From Flectonema sp. DT1601 (Eukaryota; Euglenozoa; Diplonemea; Diplonemida; Diplonemidae): a DNA stretch of 64,000 nucleotides. Every line of letters begins with the position of its first letter. Within the stretch, counting starts at the first letter, position 1. A program made the position numbers and the translations under genes. Under the pieces are notes generated by a model. The model had not been told where the DNA came from. It made no database searches and was given only the letters and a program-made list of their open reading frames with translations. Below, piece after piece: positions 10,586 through 23,110 of this stretch. The stretch lies in contig OZ025797.1 in assembly GCA_964019425.1 (NCBI GenBank), positions 992,001 through 1,056,000 on the forward strand, given 5' to 3'.

Positions 10586-12199
10586 TAGAAGAGATAGTCA
10601 ATGAATGAATCCAAATGTTTATTATTATCAGATTTCAGGAACCAACACAATTCTATATTCCATGTTCAATATAACCGTGAGCCTAATGTGGTTTAGGTGT
10701 CCTGGCTTTCTACACCGTTTTACACAAAAATTAAAAAAATTAAAAAAAAAACTTCCGGAAAGTTTAGAAAATCTAATCCAAAACAACATAACAGGGATTG
10801 CTATTATTTCTGTTGTTTGTTGGGGTTGACAGGCCGCTAGAGCACTAACGATAATGGAATAAAACAGGAGAGTACAATGACACACGCACAAAAATACTTC
10901 ACTTAGCGAAGCGTATCAGCCATATAACCGTGAGCTAAGCTTAGTTTATTTTTATTTATTTATTTATTTATTTATTTACGAAGCCTAGGAAGCCAAAAGC
11001 CAGGAAAAGCTCACAGAGTAACAGTTATATCGCTACCAGCAACCGTGAGACTCTCACAGACGATAAGAGACGTAGAATAACCTGGAACAAATGACTACCT
11101 AAACCCACCGTCCACGAGCAGACAGTGTTAGAGACGGCTGATAACGCCAATTTTCGCCAAAGAGAGGGAAAACACGCCACATTAGATCAGAAAATAAGAA
11201 ATAAAGTAATGATAAGTAAGAGAAAGGATACTAATAATTAAAATAAGAAATTACTTTAGGTGTTCAGGCTTTCTACACTATTTTACACAAAAAAAAAGAC
11301 TTTTAAAAGAATTTTGTTTGTGCACGAAACCGTGAATCGACTTAAACTGATAAAGCTAAAGGAGGTTTACGTGTGCTGCCAACATTCTTTTTCGTTCTTA
11401 CAATACTTGTTAAATGCAAAAAAAAAATTAAAATCTCAAAACAACATAACAGGGATTAGCTTTTTTTGTTTCTGTTGTTTGGATTTGATACTAACCAGTC
11501 ATGGCGCGAACTATAATGGAATAAAATAAGAAATTTCCTTACGATAGCAGGAACAATTAAAGGAGTTACTCCAGGTTAAGCGAATGATTGGAGGCAATTG
11601 GGGATATCGTTTCCTCGACCTATCCAAAATGACACACGTTATCTAGTTTAAGTTGTACGTTAACTAAAAAGGATTTCGTATGCTGCTAACATTATTTTTG
11701 TTAGTATTAATAATTATCAGTCAATCAAAAAAAAAAGCAAAATTTCGTTTCGCGCTAAGATTAAAACAGCTAGCCCGACGAATTTATGTCGAACCTGATC
11801 CCCGAGAGGATCACTTTTTTAGCGTAAGCGAGTTCGAGAGACACTATTTTGCTCACTTAAAAGAAAGACAGGAACCAAAAAAGTATAGGACAAGGTTTAA
11901 ATAAATACACAAGAGCGTCGTCAACGATATCTACTGTTGAGGACATGACCACAATAAACTTAGGCTTAACAGGGATGATCATTACGACATCTAAAAGATG
12001 GCTAAGACCAAAAGGAAGAAGAAGAAATTAATAAATCAAGGAGGGGAAGCAAAGAGAATACAACTTCGATGATCAATAATCGATATTTCACTACACACTT
12101 AACTTCATTCAACCGAACAGAATGAATTTAATCTTAATCACAGGTACTGACGATGTATCTCCCATGAGGTGTTTAAGAATGTTCAAGGATTGATTGCCC

Positions 12200-12649
12200 T
12201 CAGACTCTATTCGGAGCTGTCGGATCATATTTCTGAATAGACGTTGACTTAACGTCATAAGGTGTTGTACTTCCGTAAGTTTTCACATGAGGACCTTCAG
12301 AGATGATTGAAATCTTGGGTTTCGACCTGGATCGACCTAAGGATATTATCCCGCAAATTAACAGAGACAGAATCCCAATAAATAAAAACGGCAATCCCAA
12401 TGATACGCCTGTGAGTTCACTTGTTGAAGCAGTGTTGTCTTCTCCCCTTACCGAGCATCCGATATTTTTTATATGACAACAGTGTGCTTGTTGTGCTTCA
12501 GACCATTGTTCTTGATCTTTATCATCGCAGTTGTAGTTGCAGCCGATGTTTTGTTTTGAACAACACCAATTCTGATGTTCTGTTGTCCACTTTGAAATAT
12601 CTGGAGAACTGCAATCGTAAGAATCCGATTGGGTAGACTGCACAGTCAT
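12200..12649 (-). CDS. Cysteine-rich (WCC-type) membrane protein, array copy 1
   Basis: 149 residues. The N-terminal part has two tandem 27-residue modules with identical cysteine spacing (Tyr-x-Cys ... Trp ... Cys-Cys-x6-Cys): residues 11-37 (YDC...WCC...IGC) and 39-65 (YNC...HCC...IGC). A Ser/Thr linker, one transmembrane helix (about 84-104, LGLPFLFIGILSLLICGIISL) and a basic, Ser/Thr/Tyr-rich tail of about 45 residues follow. Modules of this kind occur in dinoflagellate, perkinsid and euglenozoan surface or secreted proteins; the function is unknown. The start is the ATG after a splice acceptor at 12666-12667; an in-frame ATG at 12730 lies upstream of that acceptor and would add 27 residues with a weak hydrophobic stretch. 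Without it there is no signal peptide, implying an N-out single-pass topology. This is the most downstream copy. Confidence 0.82.
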   Translation of the reverse strand: MTVQSTQSDSYDCSSPDISKWTTEHQNWCCSKQNIGCNYNCDDKDQEQWSEAQQAHCCHIKNIGCSVRGEDNTASTSELTGVSLGLPFLFIGILSLLICGIISLGRSRSKPKISIISEGPHVKTYGSTTPYDVKSTSIQKYDPTAPNRV

Positions 12650-12665
12650 AGTTTCGAAGAATTCG

Positions 12666-12683
12666 CTGTGAAGAAAATAAAAC
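12666..12683 (-). promoter_or_regulatory. Splice acceptor in front of the array genes (copy 1 shown)
   Basis: The minus strand reads TTTTATTTTCTTCACAG, ending 17 nt before the ATG used for copy 1. The same site sits before all copies except the most upstream one, whose flank differs (it has CCCACACACAG instead). It decides between the short and long N-terminus. Confidence 0.6.
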
Positions 12684-13064
12684 ATTGTCATCAGTGTAGT
12701 GTAGACTGTTGTCGATAATTCTTCTTTCATGAACTACTTTAGTTAGAATTGAAGACTACTTAACAAGACTCGTAATTAACCAATCCAAGACACACACTAG
12801 TTCTCATTAAATAGAACTCAAGTCACGTCCTCAACTATTGTGAAATACCTGTTGACAGAAGCAGATGATTTGATAATAATCTTAAAAAAGAAACCCTTCG
12901 AAGAAATAAAAACAAGATAAGACACAACAAGTGTGTGTTTGGAGATAGAAAATTAGGGATAAAATAAACGACTTAATGAGAGGTCCAGACTGCTTGATTA
13001 AAAGCTAGAAAGGATTTCCTTTTTTTACATCTAAAAAAAGATCTACTCATATGTTCGTAAAGGT

Positions 13065-13369
13065 TTTGGTCACGATCGTGGGATTTTCGTCGTCCTTTCT
13101 AGATCCTGAAAGAAAAGGAAATCCTGCCGTCCTTAAAACAAATAAAAATGAGCATGCACTGGCTGTTGTGGCGACAAACACTTTGCTGCTGTTTCCTTGT
13201 CTTGTGCACGAGAATCTCGAAAAAAAAGCACTGGCGTCAGCTGATACTTTTGCTCATTGTAGACATTGCAGATTGGACAAAAAAGGATTGCTTTTTCCTT
13301 TTCTTTTTTTTCAGGAGGAGGGACGATCACTCAATTCGCATTCTTCAATTCTTAATGATCGTGACCAAA
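13065..13369. repeat. Inverted-repeat (MITE-like) element in the array spacer, unit of copy 1
   Basis: The 13-bp terminal inverted repeats TTTGGTCACGATC/GATCGTGACCAAA are perfect. Further pairing is partial (AGAATC versus AATTCTT just inside). Internal sequence is A-rich with no frame of note. It is about 400 nt upstream of the gene. Confidence 0.55.
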
Positions 13370-15644
13370 GTTTTCTGTGAAAATGGGGGAAAAAAGGGAG
13401 TGGAAAAGATGCTCAGTGAAGTGTAAGAATATAAGTGAAAGGGAAAGAAATAGCACTTCGGCTAAAGCAACAGAAGACACTTTATCAGAAGAGAGATGGA
13501 AAAAAAACGAATTCAAAGTACAACGAGCTCTAAGACAAAATTAGATCAATTCAGGTGAGCCTTATTTTGTTTAATCGCAGGCAACGCGAAAAACGTGGGA
13601 AAGGTTCAGTAAATTTCATATGTATACAAAGAAACAAAGTAATAAAGCAAATAAAAAAGAGTTGCACAGCAGAAAGTACTTACTTCTTAGCTAGTTAGCT
13701 TTTAGTATTGTTTGATTTCTACTGTGTTCCGAAGAATTCATTTAAATATATTAATCAGTGACCTTCAGTAACAACGTCGGCGAATAATTCACCTTATAAG
13801 CAGCAGCTGATTCAGAAGGTTAGTGAGTCTAAGGACTTACCCCCAATAGTTTTACAGAAAATGTATCCCCAGTGGGGACGTGTTATCACTACAATCTTCG
13901 TCGAATGCAGACAGAATCCTGCCGCATGGAGGGGAGCAAGTCACTAAGACGCACTAACTTAATCTGAATCGTGTCCTCCAACTACGTCGACACAAAAGAA
14001 TCGGCAAGGGGAAGAGGACGAAAACTTTCACCAGAGTGTGATTTCAGATGTTCGTTCAACAAAAGCGAACCAACTCTCAGGATGATGAAAACAAAAAGAA
14101 AATTCGAATGTTTCTTTTATTCAAAAAAAGGTTGCAGTTTATCACTTATATGACAAGAGGGCATAACTCAACAACAACATAAAAGACTTCACTTAGCGAA
14201 GTGTATCAGCCGAAAACAAATAACCATCAGAAACAGATATTGTTAGTTAGTAACTCACAGCAACAGAGGACCCAATCCGTAACCGTTTCCGAAGACTCAG
14301 TATGGATTGTTGAATTAGCTTCAACTGAAGAGATGTAATCTAATTTATAGAAAAATTAAAAACCAACAAACTTCAGCTTTCCACCTTGCTCAACTTAACT
14401 AACCAACCATTGAACTATAAAATAAAGAATAAATTGAACGAAATCGAAAAATAGAAATATTAAAATAAAAGACAATTGATAAAAATAAAATAAAAAAAAA
14501 GTAAACAAGTGAATAACAATATTCGAACACACGTAGAGCGTTGATGAGTAGCGCCACCTGAGTGGTAACAGCTCGCTTTCAAATTCAAACCATGCATACT
14601 CGATCCGTGTATAATTAGAAGAGATAGTCAATGAATGAATCCAAATGTTTATTATTATCAGATTTCAGGAACCAACACAATTCTATATTCCATGTTCAAT
14701 ATAACCGTGAGCCTAATGTGGTTTAGGTGTCCTGGCTTTCTACACCATTTTACACAAAAAAAAGATTTTTGTGCACGAAACCGTGAACCGACTTAAACTG
14801 ATAAAGCTTAAGGAGGTTTACGTGTGCTGCCAACATTCCTTTTCGTTCTTACAATACTTGTTAAATGCAAAAAAAAGACTTTTAAAAAAAAAAAATACTT
14901 AGGGAAAGTTTAGAAAATCTAATCCCAAAACAACATAACAGGGATTGCTATTATTTCTGTTGTTTGTTGGGGTTGACAGGCAGCTAGAGGCACTAACGAT
15001 AATGGAATAAAACAGGAGAATACAATGACACACGCTATCTACTTTGAATCGGGTGAGATGTTAATTATTTTTTGTTTGTAACTTATGACCCAGTAAAAAA
15101 CGTAAAAGCCAGTTAAAAAGGATTTCGTATGCTGCTGCTGCTAACATTGTGGATGCTAAAGTAGGACAAAGTTACATAAACTTAGACCTCACTCATTAGG
15201 ATAATCGCGACATCTAACAGATGATAGGGGGAGTATGCTAAAGTTGGACAAAGTTTGGCAATGTAAAAACAGTAACAACTTTAGCTACCAAACAAAAATT
15301 AATATTAAAGTACATGACAGAAGAATATTCGTAGTTGTCAATCAAAGAAAAGGCATGTTAGAAGAAAGAAAAACGAAAAAGGGAGTAAATTGATACTGTA
15401 TTAGCAAGCTCAAGGGGGTAATTTGATTACATGCATTCTTAAGCAAGGTGGAGGAATATTAAGTTAAGGGAATGAAGCAAAGAGAATACAACTTCGATAT
15501 TATCAACAACCGATATTCAAATGCGTTCACAAATTAAAAGACTTGACTACATTCAACCCAAAGAGAATGAATTCAATCTTAATCACAGGTACCGACGATG
15601 TATCTCCCATGAGGTGTTTAAGAATGTTCAAGGATTGATTGCCC

Positions 15645-16094
15645 TCAGACTCTATTCGGAGCTGTCGGATCATATTTCTGAATAGACGTTGACTTAACGT
15701 CATAAGGTGTTGTACTTCCGTAAGTTTTCACATGAGGACCTTCAGAGATGATTGAAATCTTGGGTTTCAACCTGGATCGACCTAAGGATATTATCCCGCA
15801 AAGGAACAGAGACAGAATCCCAATAAATAAGAATGGCAATCCCAATGACTCGCCTGTGAGTTCACTTGTTGAAGCAGTGCTGTCTTCTCCCCTTACCGAG
15901 CATCCGATATTTTTTATATGACAACAGTGTGCTTGTTGTGCTTCAGACCATTGTTCTTGATCTTTATCATCGCAGTTGTAGTTGCAGCCGATGTTTTGTT
16001 TTGAACAACACCAATTCTGATGTTCTGTTGTCCACTTTGAAATATCTGGAGAACTGCAATCGTAAGAATCCGATTGGGTAGACTGCACAGTCAT
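15645..16094 (-). CDS. Cysteine-rich membrane protein, array copy 2
   Basis: 149 residues, the same architecture as copy 1. Differences are in the linker and helix: Ser for Asn and Glu for Val around residues 72-82, LFLCG instead of LLICG in the membrane helix, and Leu for Ser in the juxtamembrane basic stretch. The two cysteine modules are unchanged. The tail ends DPTAPNRV as in copies 1, 3 and 9. Confidence 0.82.
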   Translation of the reverse strand: MTVQSTQSDSYDCSSPDISKWTTEHQNWCCSKQNIGCNYNCDDKDQEQWSEAQQAHCCHIKNIGCSVRGEDSTASTSELTGESLGLPFLFIGILSLFLCGIISLGRSRLKPKISIISEGPHVKTYGSTTPYDVKSTSIQKYDPTAPNRV

Positions 16095-16507
16095 AGTTTC
16101 GAAGAATTCGCTGTGAAGAAAATAAAACATTGTCATCAGTGTAGTGTAGACTGTTGTCGATAATTCTTCTTTCATGAACTACTTTAGTTAGAATTGAAGA
16201 CTACTTAACAAGACTCGTAATTAACCAATCCAAGACACACACTAGTTCTCATTAAATAGAACTCAAGTCACGTCCTCAACTATTGTGAAATACCTGTTGA
16301 CAGAAGCAGATGATTTGATAATAATCTTTAAAAAGAAACCCTTCGAAGAAATAAAAACAAGATACGACACAACAAGTGTGTATTTGAGATAGAAAATTAG
16401 GGATAAAATAAACGACTTAATGAGAGAGGTCCAGACTGCTTCAAAAGCTAGAAGGGATTTCCTTTTTTTACATCTAAAAAAAGATCTACTCACATGTTCG
16501 TAAAGGT

Positions 16508-16674
16508 TTTGGTCACGATCCTGAGAATCTCGAAAAAAAAGTACTGGCGCATCAGCTGAAAATAATAGTACTGGTGTCAACTTTTGCTCATTTTAGACAT
16601 TGCAGATTGGACAAAAAAGGATTGCCTTTATAACCCAAGTTCACTTTTTTCAATTCTTAATGATCGTGACCAAA
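16508..16674. repeat. Inverted-repeat (MITE-like) element, compact form
   Basis: 167 bp between the outer ends of the same 13-bp inverted repeats. This is the shortest form and recurs in the units of copies 2, 3, 4, 6, 7 and 8 with small length differences. The arms are kept while the interior varies, so the arms look constrained or young. No clear target duplication could be read because all copies share the same flanks. Confidence 0.55.
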
Positions 16675-18802
16675 GTTTTCTGTGAAAATGGGGGAAAAAA
16701 AAAGGAGTGGAAAAGAAGCTCAGTGAAGTGTAAGAATATAAGTGAAAGGGAAATAAATAGCACTTCGGCTAAAGCAACAGAAGACACTTTATCAGAAGAG
16801 AGATGGAAAAAAAACGAATTCAAAGTACAACGAATTCTACGACACAATTTGATTATCAATTCAGGTGAGCCCTACTTTATTAGGCTCAACAAATTTCATA
16901 TTTTAACAAAGAAACAAAATTATAAAGCAAATAAAATAGAGATGCACAGCAAAAGATGCACAGCAGAAAGTAATTACTTCTCAGCAAGCTAGCATTTAGT
17001 ATTGCTTGATTTCTACTGTGTTCAGAAGAATACATTTAAATATATCACTCAGTGACCTTCAGTAACAACGTCGGCGAATAATTCACCTTATTAGAAGCAG
17101 CTGATTCAGAAGGTTAGTGAGTCTAAGGACTTACCCCCAATAGTTTTACAGACGTGTTATCACTACAATCTTCGTCGAATGCAGACAGAACCCTGTCACA
17201 TGGGGGGGCAAGTCACTAAGATACACTAACTCAATCTGAACAGTGTCCTCCAACTACGTCGACACAAAAGAATCGGCAAGGGGAAGAGGACGAAAACTTT
17301 CACCAGAGTGTGATTTCAGATGTTCGTTCAACAAAAGCGAACCAACTCTCAGGATGATGAAAACAAAAAGAAAATTCGAATGTTTCTTTTATTCAAAAAA
17401 AGGTTGCAGTTTATCACTTATATGACACGAGTGCATAACTCAACAACAACATAAAAGACTTCACTTAGCGAAGTGTATCAGCCGAAAACAAATAACCATC
17501 AGAAACAGATATTGTTAGTTAGTAACTCACAGCAACAGAGGACCCAATCCGTAACCGTTTCCGAAGACTCAGTATGGATTGTTGAATTAGCTTCAACTGA
17601 AGAGATGTAATTTAATTTATAGAAAAATTAAAAACCAACAAACTTCAGCTTTCCACCTTGCTCAACTTAAATAACCAACCATTGAACTATAAAATAAAGA
17701 ATAAATTGAACGAAATCGAAAAATAGAAACATTAAAATAAAATAAAAAACAATTGAAACAAAAACAAAAAAAAAACAAGTGAATAACAATATACGAACAC
17801 ACGTAGAGCGTTGATGAGTAACGCCGCCTGAGTGGTAACAGCTCGCTTTCAAATTCAAACCATGCATACTCGATCCGTGTATAAGTAGAAGAGATAGTCA
17901 ATGAATGAATCCAAATGCTTATTATTATCAGATTTCAGGAACCAACACAATTCTCTATTCCATGTTCAATATAACCGTGAGCCTAATGTGGTTTAGGTGT
18001 CCTGGCTTTCTACACCATTTTACACAACAATTAAAAAAAAAAAAAAAATACTTAGGGTAAGTTTAGAAAATCTAATCCCAAAACAACATAACAGGGATTG
18101 CTATTATTTCTGTTGTTTGTTGGGGTTGACAGGCCGCTAGAGGCACTAACGATAATGGAATAAAACAGGAGAATACAATGACACACGCTATCTACTTTGA
18201 ATTGGGTGAGATGTTGATTTTTTTTTGTTTGTAGCTTATGACCCAGTAAAAAACGTAAAAGCCAGTTAAAAAGGATTTCGTATGCTGCTGCTAACATTAT
18301 TTTTCTCACTTAAAAGATCGTGGATGCTAAAGTAGGACAAAGTTACATAAACTTAGACCTCACTCATTGGAATAATCGCGCTAACAGATGATGGGAGGGA
18401 GTGGGGAACTTTGGCAATGTAAAAACAGTAACAACTTTAGCTACCAATCAAAAATTAATATTAAAGTACATGACAGAAGAATATTCGTATATTTGTCGAT
18501 CAAAGAAAAGGTACGTTACAAGAAAGAAAAACGAAAAAGGGAGTAAATTGATACTGTATTAGCAAGCTCAAGGGGGTAATATGATTACATGCATTCTTAA
18601 GCAAGGTGGAGGAATATTAAGTTAAGGGAATGAAGCAAAGAGAATACAACTTCGATATTATCAACAACCGATATTCAAATGCGTTCACAAATTAAAAGAC
18701 TTGACTACATTCAACCCAAAGAGAATGAATTCAATCTTAATCACAGGTACCGACGATGTATCTCCCATGAGGTGTTTAAGAATGTTCAAGGATTGATTGC
18801 CC

Positions 18803-19231
18803 TCAGACTCTATTCGGAGCTGTCGGATCATATTTCTGAATAGACGTTGACTTAACGTCATAAGGTGTTGTACTTCCGTAAGTTTTCACATGAGGACCTT
18901 CAGAGATGATTGAAATCTTGGGTTTCGACCTGGATCGACCTAAGGATATTATCCCGCAAATTAACAGAGACAGAATCCCAATAAATAAAAACGGCAATCC
19001 CAATGACACGCCTGTGAGTTCACTTGTTGGAGCCGAGCATCCGATATTTTTTATATGACAACAGTGTGCTTGTTGTGCTTCAGACCATTGTTCTTGATCT
19101 TTATCATCGCAGTTGTAGTTGCAGCCGATGTTTTGTTTTGAACAACACCAATTCTGATGTTCTGTTGTCCACTTTGAAATATCTGGAGAACTGCAATCGT
19201 AAGAATCCGATTGGGTAGACTGCACAGTCAT
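18803..19231 (-). CDS. Cysteine-rich membrane protein, array copy 3 (short linker)
   Basis: 142 residues. Identical cysteine modules, but a 21-bp in-frame deletion removes seven linker residues (the VRGEDNTAS region) between the second module and the membrane helix, giving GCSAPTSELTG. Copies 6 and 7 carry the same short linker, so the array holds two linker lengths in mixed order. Confidence 0.82.
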   Translation of the reverse strand: MTVQSTQSDSYDCSSPDISKWTTEHQNWCCSKQNIGCNYNCDDKDQEQWSEAQQAHCCHIKNIGCSAPTSELTGVSLGLPFLFIGILSLLICGIISLGRSRSKPKISIISEGPHVKTYGSTTPYDVKSTSIQKYDPTAPNRV

Positions 19232-20441
19232 AGTTTCGAAGAATTCGCTGTGAAGAAAATAAAACATTGTCATCAGTGTAGTGTAGACTGTTGTCGATAA
19301 TTCTTCTTTCATGAACTACTTTAGTTAGAATTGAAGACTACTTAACAAGACTCGTAATTAACCAATCCAAGACACACACGAGTTCTCATTAAATAGAACT
19401 CAAGTCACGTCCTCAACTATTGTGAAATACCTGTTGACAGAAGCAGATGATTTGATAATAATCTTAAAAAAGAAACCCTTCGAAGAAATAAAAACAAGAT
19501 AAGACACAACAAGTGTGTGTTTGGAGATAGAAAATTGAGGATAAAATAAACGACTTAATGAGAGAGGTCCAGACTGCTTCAAAAGCTAGAAGGGATTTCC
19601 TTTTTTTTACATCTAAAAAAAGATCTACTCACATGTTCGTAAAGGTTTTGGTCACGATCCTGAGAATCTCGAAAAAAAAGCACTGGCGCGTCAGAAGAAA
19701 AAAAAGTACCGGTGTCAACTTTTGCTCATTTTAGACATTGCAGATTGGACAAAAAAGGATTGCCTTTATAACCCAAGTTCACTTTTTTCAATTCTTAATG
19801 ATCGTGACCAAAGTTTTCTGTGAAAAATGAAAAAGAAAGAAAAAAAAAGGGAGTGGAAAAGAAGCTCAGTGAGGTGTAAGAATATAAGTGAAAGGGAAAA
19901 AAATAGCACTTCGGCCAAAGCAATAGAAGACACTTTATCAGGAGAGAGATGGAAAAAAAATGAATTCAAAGTACAACGAGCTCTACGACAAAATTAGATT
20001 ATCAATTCAGGTGAGCCCAATCAGGAGAGAGATGGAAAAAAACGAATTCAAAGTATAACGAGCACTACGACAAAATTAGATTATCAATTCAGGTGAGCCT
20101 GATCGCAGGCAACGCGAAAAACGTGGGAAAGACTCAGCAAATTGCATATGTTTTCAAAGAAACATAGTAATAAAGCAAATAAAAAAGAGATGCACAGCAG
20201 AAAGTAATTACTTCTTAGAAAGCTAGCTTTTAGTATTGCTTGATTTCTACTGTGTTCAGAAGAATACATTTAAATATATTAATCAGTGACCTTCAGTAAC
20301 AACGTCGGCGAATAATTCACCTTATTAGAAGCAGCTGATTCAGAAGGTTAGTGAGTCTAAGGACTTACCCCCAATAGTTTTACAGACGTGTTATCACTGC
20401 AATCTTCGTCGAATGCAGACAGAACCTTGCCGCATGGGGGG

Positions 20442-20640
20442 TTAACTGTTTGATTTTGTACGTAAAATACAAATGTTTTGTATCATAAAAAACAGAACGA
20501 TAATTTAACATTAGTTCTGAGATACAGTGACTAGGTGTGATGCTTAACTTAGCCTTTTAAAGTAACTATTAGGTTTCGAGAGTAATCCATATACCTCTTA
20601 CCTCTATTCTCTCATCATCAGTTATGGTGTAGAAGTAAGT
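20442..20640 (-). mobile_element. Short 3'-end copy of the LINE-like element
   Basis: 199 bp inserted in a run of G residues of the unit spacer; uninterrupted units read CATGGGGGGGCAAG at this spot, and here G runs flank both sides. The right-hand 130 nt match the left end of the 1.6-kb element at 24717 almost exactly (CTTAACTTAGCCTTTTAAAG ...). In minus orientation these are the shared 3' ends, so this is the pattern of 5'-truncated insertions made by target-primed reverse transcription. Confidence 0.6.
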
Positions 20641-21154
20641 GGGGGGGGCAAGTCACTAAGATACACTAACTCAATCTGAACAGTGTCCTCCAACGACGTC
20701 GACACAAAAGAATCGGCAAGGGGAAGAGGACGAAAACTTTCACCAGAGTGTGATTTCAGATGTTCGTTCAACAAAAGCGAACCAACTCTCAGGATGATGA
20801 AAACAAAAAGAAAATTCGAATGTTTCTTTTATTCAAAAAAAAGGTTGCAGTTTATCACTTATATGACACGAGTGCATAACTCAACAACAACATAAAAGAC
20901 TTCACTTAGCGAAGTGTATCAGCCGAAAACAAATAACCATCAGAAACAGATATTGTTAGTTAGTAACTCACAGCAACAGAGGACCCAATCCGTAACCGTT
21001 TCCGAAGACTCAGTATGGATTGTTGAATTAGCTTCAACTGAAGAGATGTAATCTAATTTATAGAAAAATTAAAAACCAACAAACTTCAACTTTCCACCTT
21101 GCTCAACTTCAAAATAAAGAATAAGTTGAACGAAATCGAAAAATAGAAATATGA

Positions 21155-21530
21155 AAATATTAACTATTAATTTAATGAAAATCAGATAGCCTGATTTTTA
21201 CTCGTGGGTTTTACCGAGTGAGGTAAAAACCCACTCACAAGTGAAAATCTGTATCTGATTTAGCATCCAAAACCGTCGTTTTATATTACAATAAGAGGCT
21301 TCGAAAGGAAAATTTACACCCCGGCGGTCTATGGGCCCACCTCAGAAGTCAAAAATGAGTCTCCAAAAAAAAGAAATGCCTGAGCGTGACATAATTTCAC
21401 GCCCGCAACGGCCGTAACCAAAATGCGTGCAATTAAATGCGGTAAAAAAACTTCACACTCAGCCAGGAGTGAAATACTGAACGTTCCGATTTTCATTGCG
21501 AGTGTAAATTTTCCCTAAGAAGACTGATAG
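21155..21530. mobile_element. Hairpin-bearing insert, long form
   Basis: About 375 bp present in this unit and at 27427-27810 but absent from units 1, 2, 3 and 9. Its left part is a nested palindrome: AAATCAGATA (21179-21188) pairs with TATCTGATTT (21252-21261) and encloses GTGGGTTTTACC/GGTAAAAACCCAC. The right part carries TTACACCCCGGCGGTCTATG and a GC-richer stretch unlike the surrounding AT-rich spacer. I see no coding frame. It is a non-autonomous element of unknown class. Confidence 0.5.
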
Positions 21531-22654
21531 AGCAAAAGAAAAAAAAAAAAAAACAATTTATAAAAATAAAACAAAACAACAAAAAAAAAAAAAAAAAAAG
21601 AAAACAAATGAATAACAATATACGAACACACGTAGAGCGTTGATGAGTAGCGCCACCTGAGTGGTAACAGCTCGCTTTCAAATTCAAATCATGCATACTC
21701 GATCCGTGTATAATTAGAAGAGATAGTCAATGAATGAATCCAAATGTTTATTATTATCAGATTTCAGGAACCAACGCAATTCTCTATTCCATGTTCAATA
21801 TAACCGTGAGCCTAATGTGGTTTAGGTGTCCTGGCTTTCTACACCATTTTACACAACAATTAAAAAAATAAAATAAAAATACTTCGGGAAAGTTTAGAAA
21901 ATCTAATCCCAAAACAACATAACAGGGATTGCTATTATTTCTGTTGTTTGTTGGGGTTGACAGGCCGCTAGAGGCACTAACGATAATGGAATAAAACAGG
22001 AGAATACAATGACACACGCTATCTACTTTGAATTGGGTGAGATGTTAATTTTTTTCTGTTTGTAACCTATGACCCAGTAAAAAACGTAAAAGCCAGTTAA
22101 AAAGGATTTCGTATGCTGCTGCTAACATTGTGGAAGCTAAAGTAGGACAAAGTTATATAAACTTAGACCTCACTCATTAGGATAATCGCGACATCTAACA
22201 GATGATAGGGGGAGTATGCTAAAGTTGGACAAAGTTTGGCAATGTAAAAACAGTAACAACTTTAGCTCCAAAAATACCAAAAATAAAATTAATATTAACA
22301 GTCAAGTACTCGACAGAAAAATATTCGTAGTTGTTAATCAAAGAAAAGGTACGTTAGAAGAAAGATAAAAGAAAAAGGGAGTAAATTGATACTGTATTAG
22401 CAAGCTCAAGGTGGTGAAACTTGGACAATGCAAAAACAGTAACAACTTTAGGTATTAAAAACAAAATTAATATCAAGTACTTGACTGAAAAATATTTGTT
22501 GACGTTAATCAAAGAAAATTACGTTTCGAAGAAAAAGAAAACATAAAAGGGAAAATTATTAAGCTCAAGGAGGTATAATAAGTTAAGGGAATGAAGCAAA
22601 GAGAATACAACTTAGATATAATCAACAATCGATATTCAAATGCATTCGCACAAA

Positions 22655-23110
22655 TTAAAAGACTTGACTACTCGGAGTCGTCGGATCATATTTCTGAATA
22701 GACGTTGACTTAACGTCATAAGGTGTTGTACTTCCGTAAGTTTTCACATGAGGACCTTCAGAGATGATTGAAATCTTGGGTTTCGACCTGGATCGACCTA
22801 AGGATATTATCCCGCAAAGGAACAGAGACAGAATCCCAATAAATAAGAATGGCAATCCCAATGACTCGCCTGTGAGTTCACTTGTTGAAGCAGTGCTGTC
22901 TTCTCCCCTTACCGAGCATCCGATATTTTTTATATGACAACAGTGTGCTTGTTGTGCTTCAGACCATTGTTCTTGATCTTTATCATCGCAGTTGTAGTTG
23001 CAGCCGATGTTTTGTTTTGAACAACACCAATTCTGATGTTCTGTTGTCCACTTTGAAATATCTGGAGAACTGCAATCGTAAGAATCCGATTGGGTAGACT
23101 GCACAGTCAT
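22655..23110 (-). CDS. Cysteine-rich membrane protein, array copy 4 (alternative C-terminus)
   Basis: 151 residues with the long linker and LFLCG helix. The C-terminus differs: DPTTPSSQVF replaces DPTAPNRV, because sequence downstream of the shared tail has been replaced; copies 7 and 8 share this ending. The downstream flank also lacks the roughly 110 nt of 3' sequence seen after copies 1-3 and 9. Confidence 0.82.
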   Translation of the reverse strand: MTVQSTQSDSYDCSSPDISKWTTEHQNWCCSKQNIGCNYNCDDKDQEQWSEAQQAHCCHIKNIGCSVRGEDSTASTSELTGESLGLPFLFIGILSLFLCGIISLGRSRSKPKISIISEGPHVKTYGSTTPYDVKSTSIQKYDPTTPSSQVF

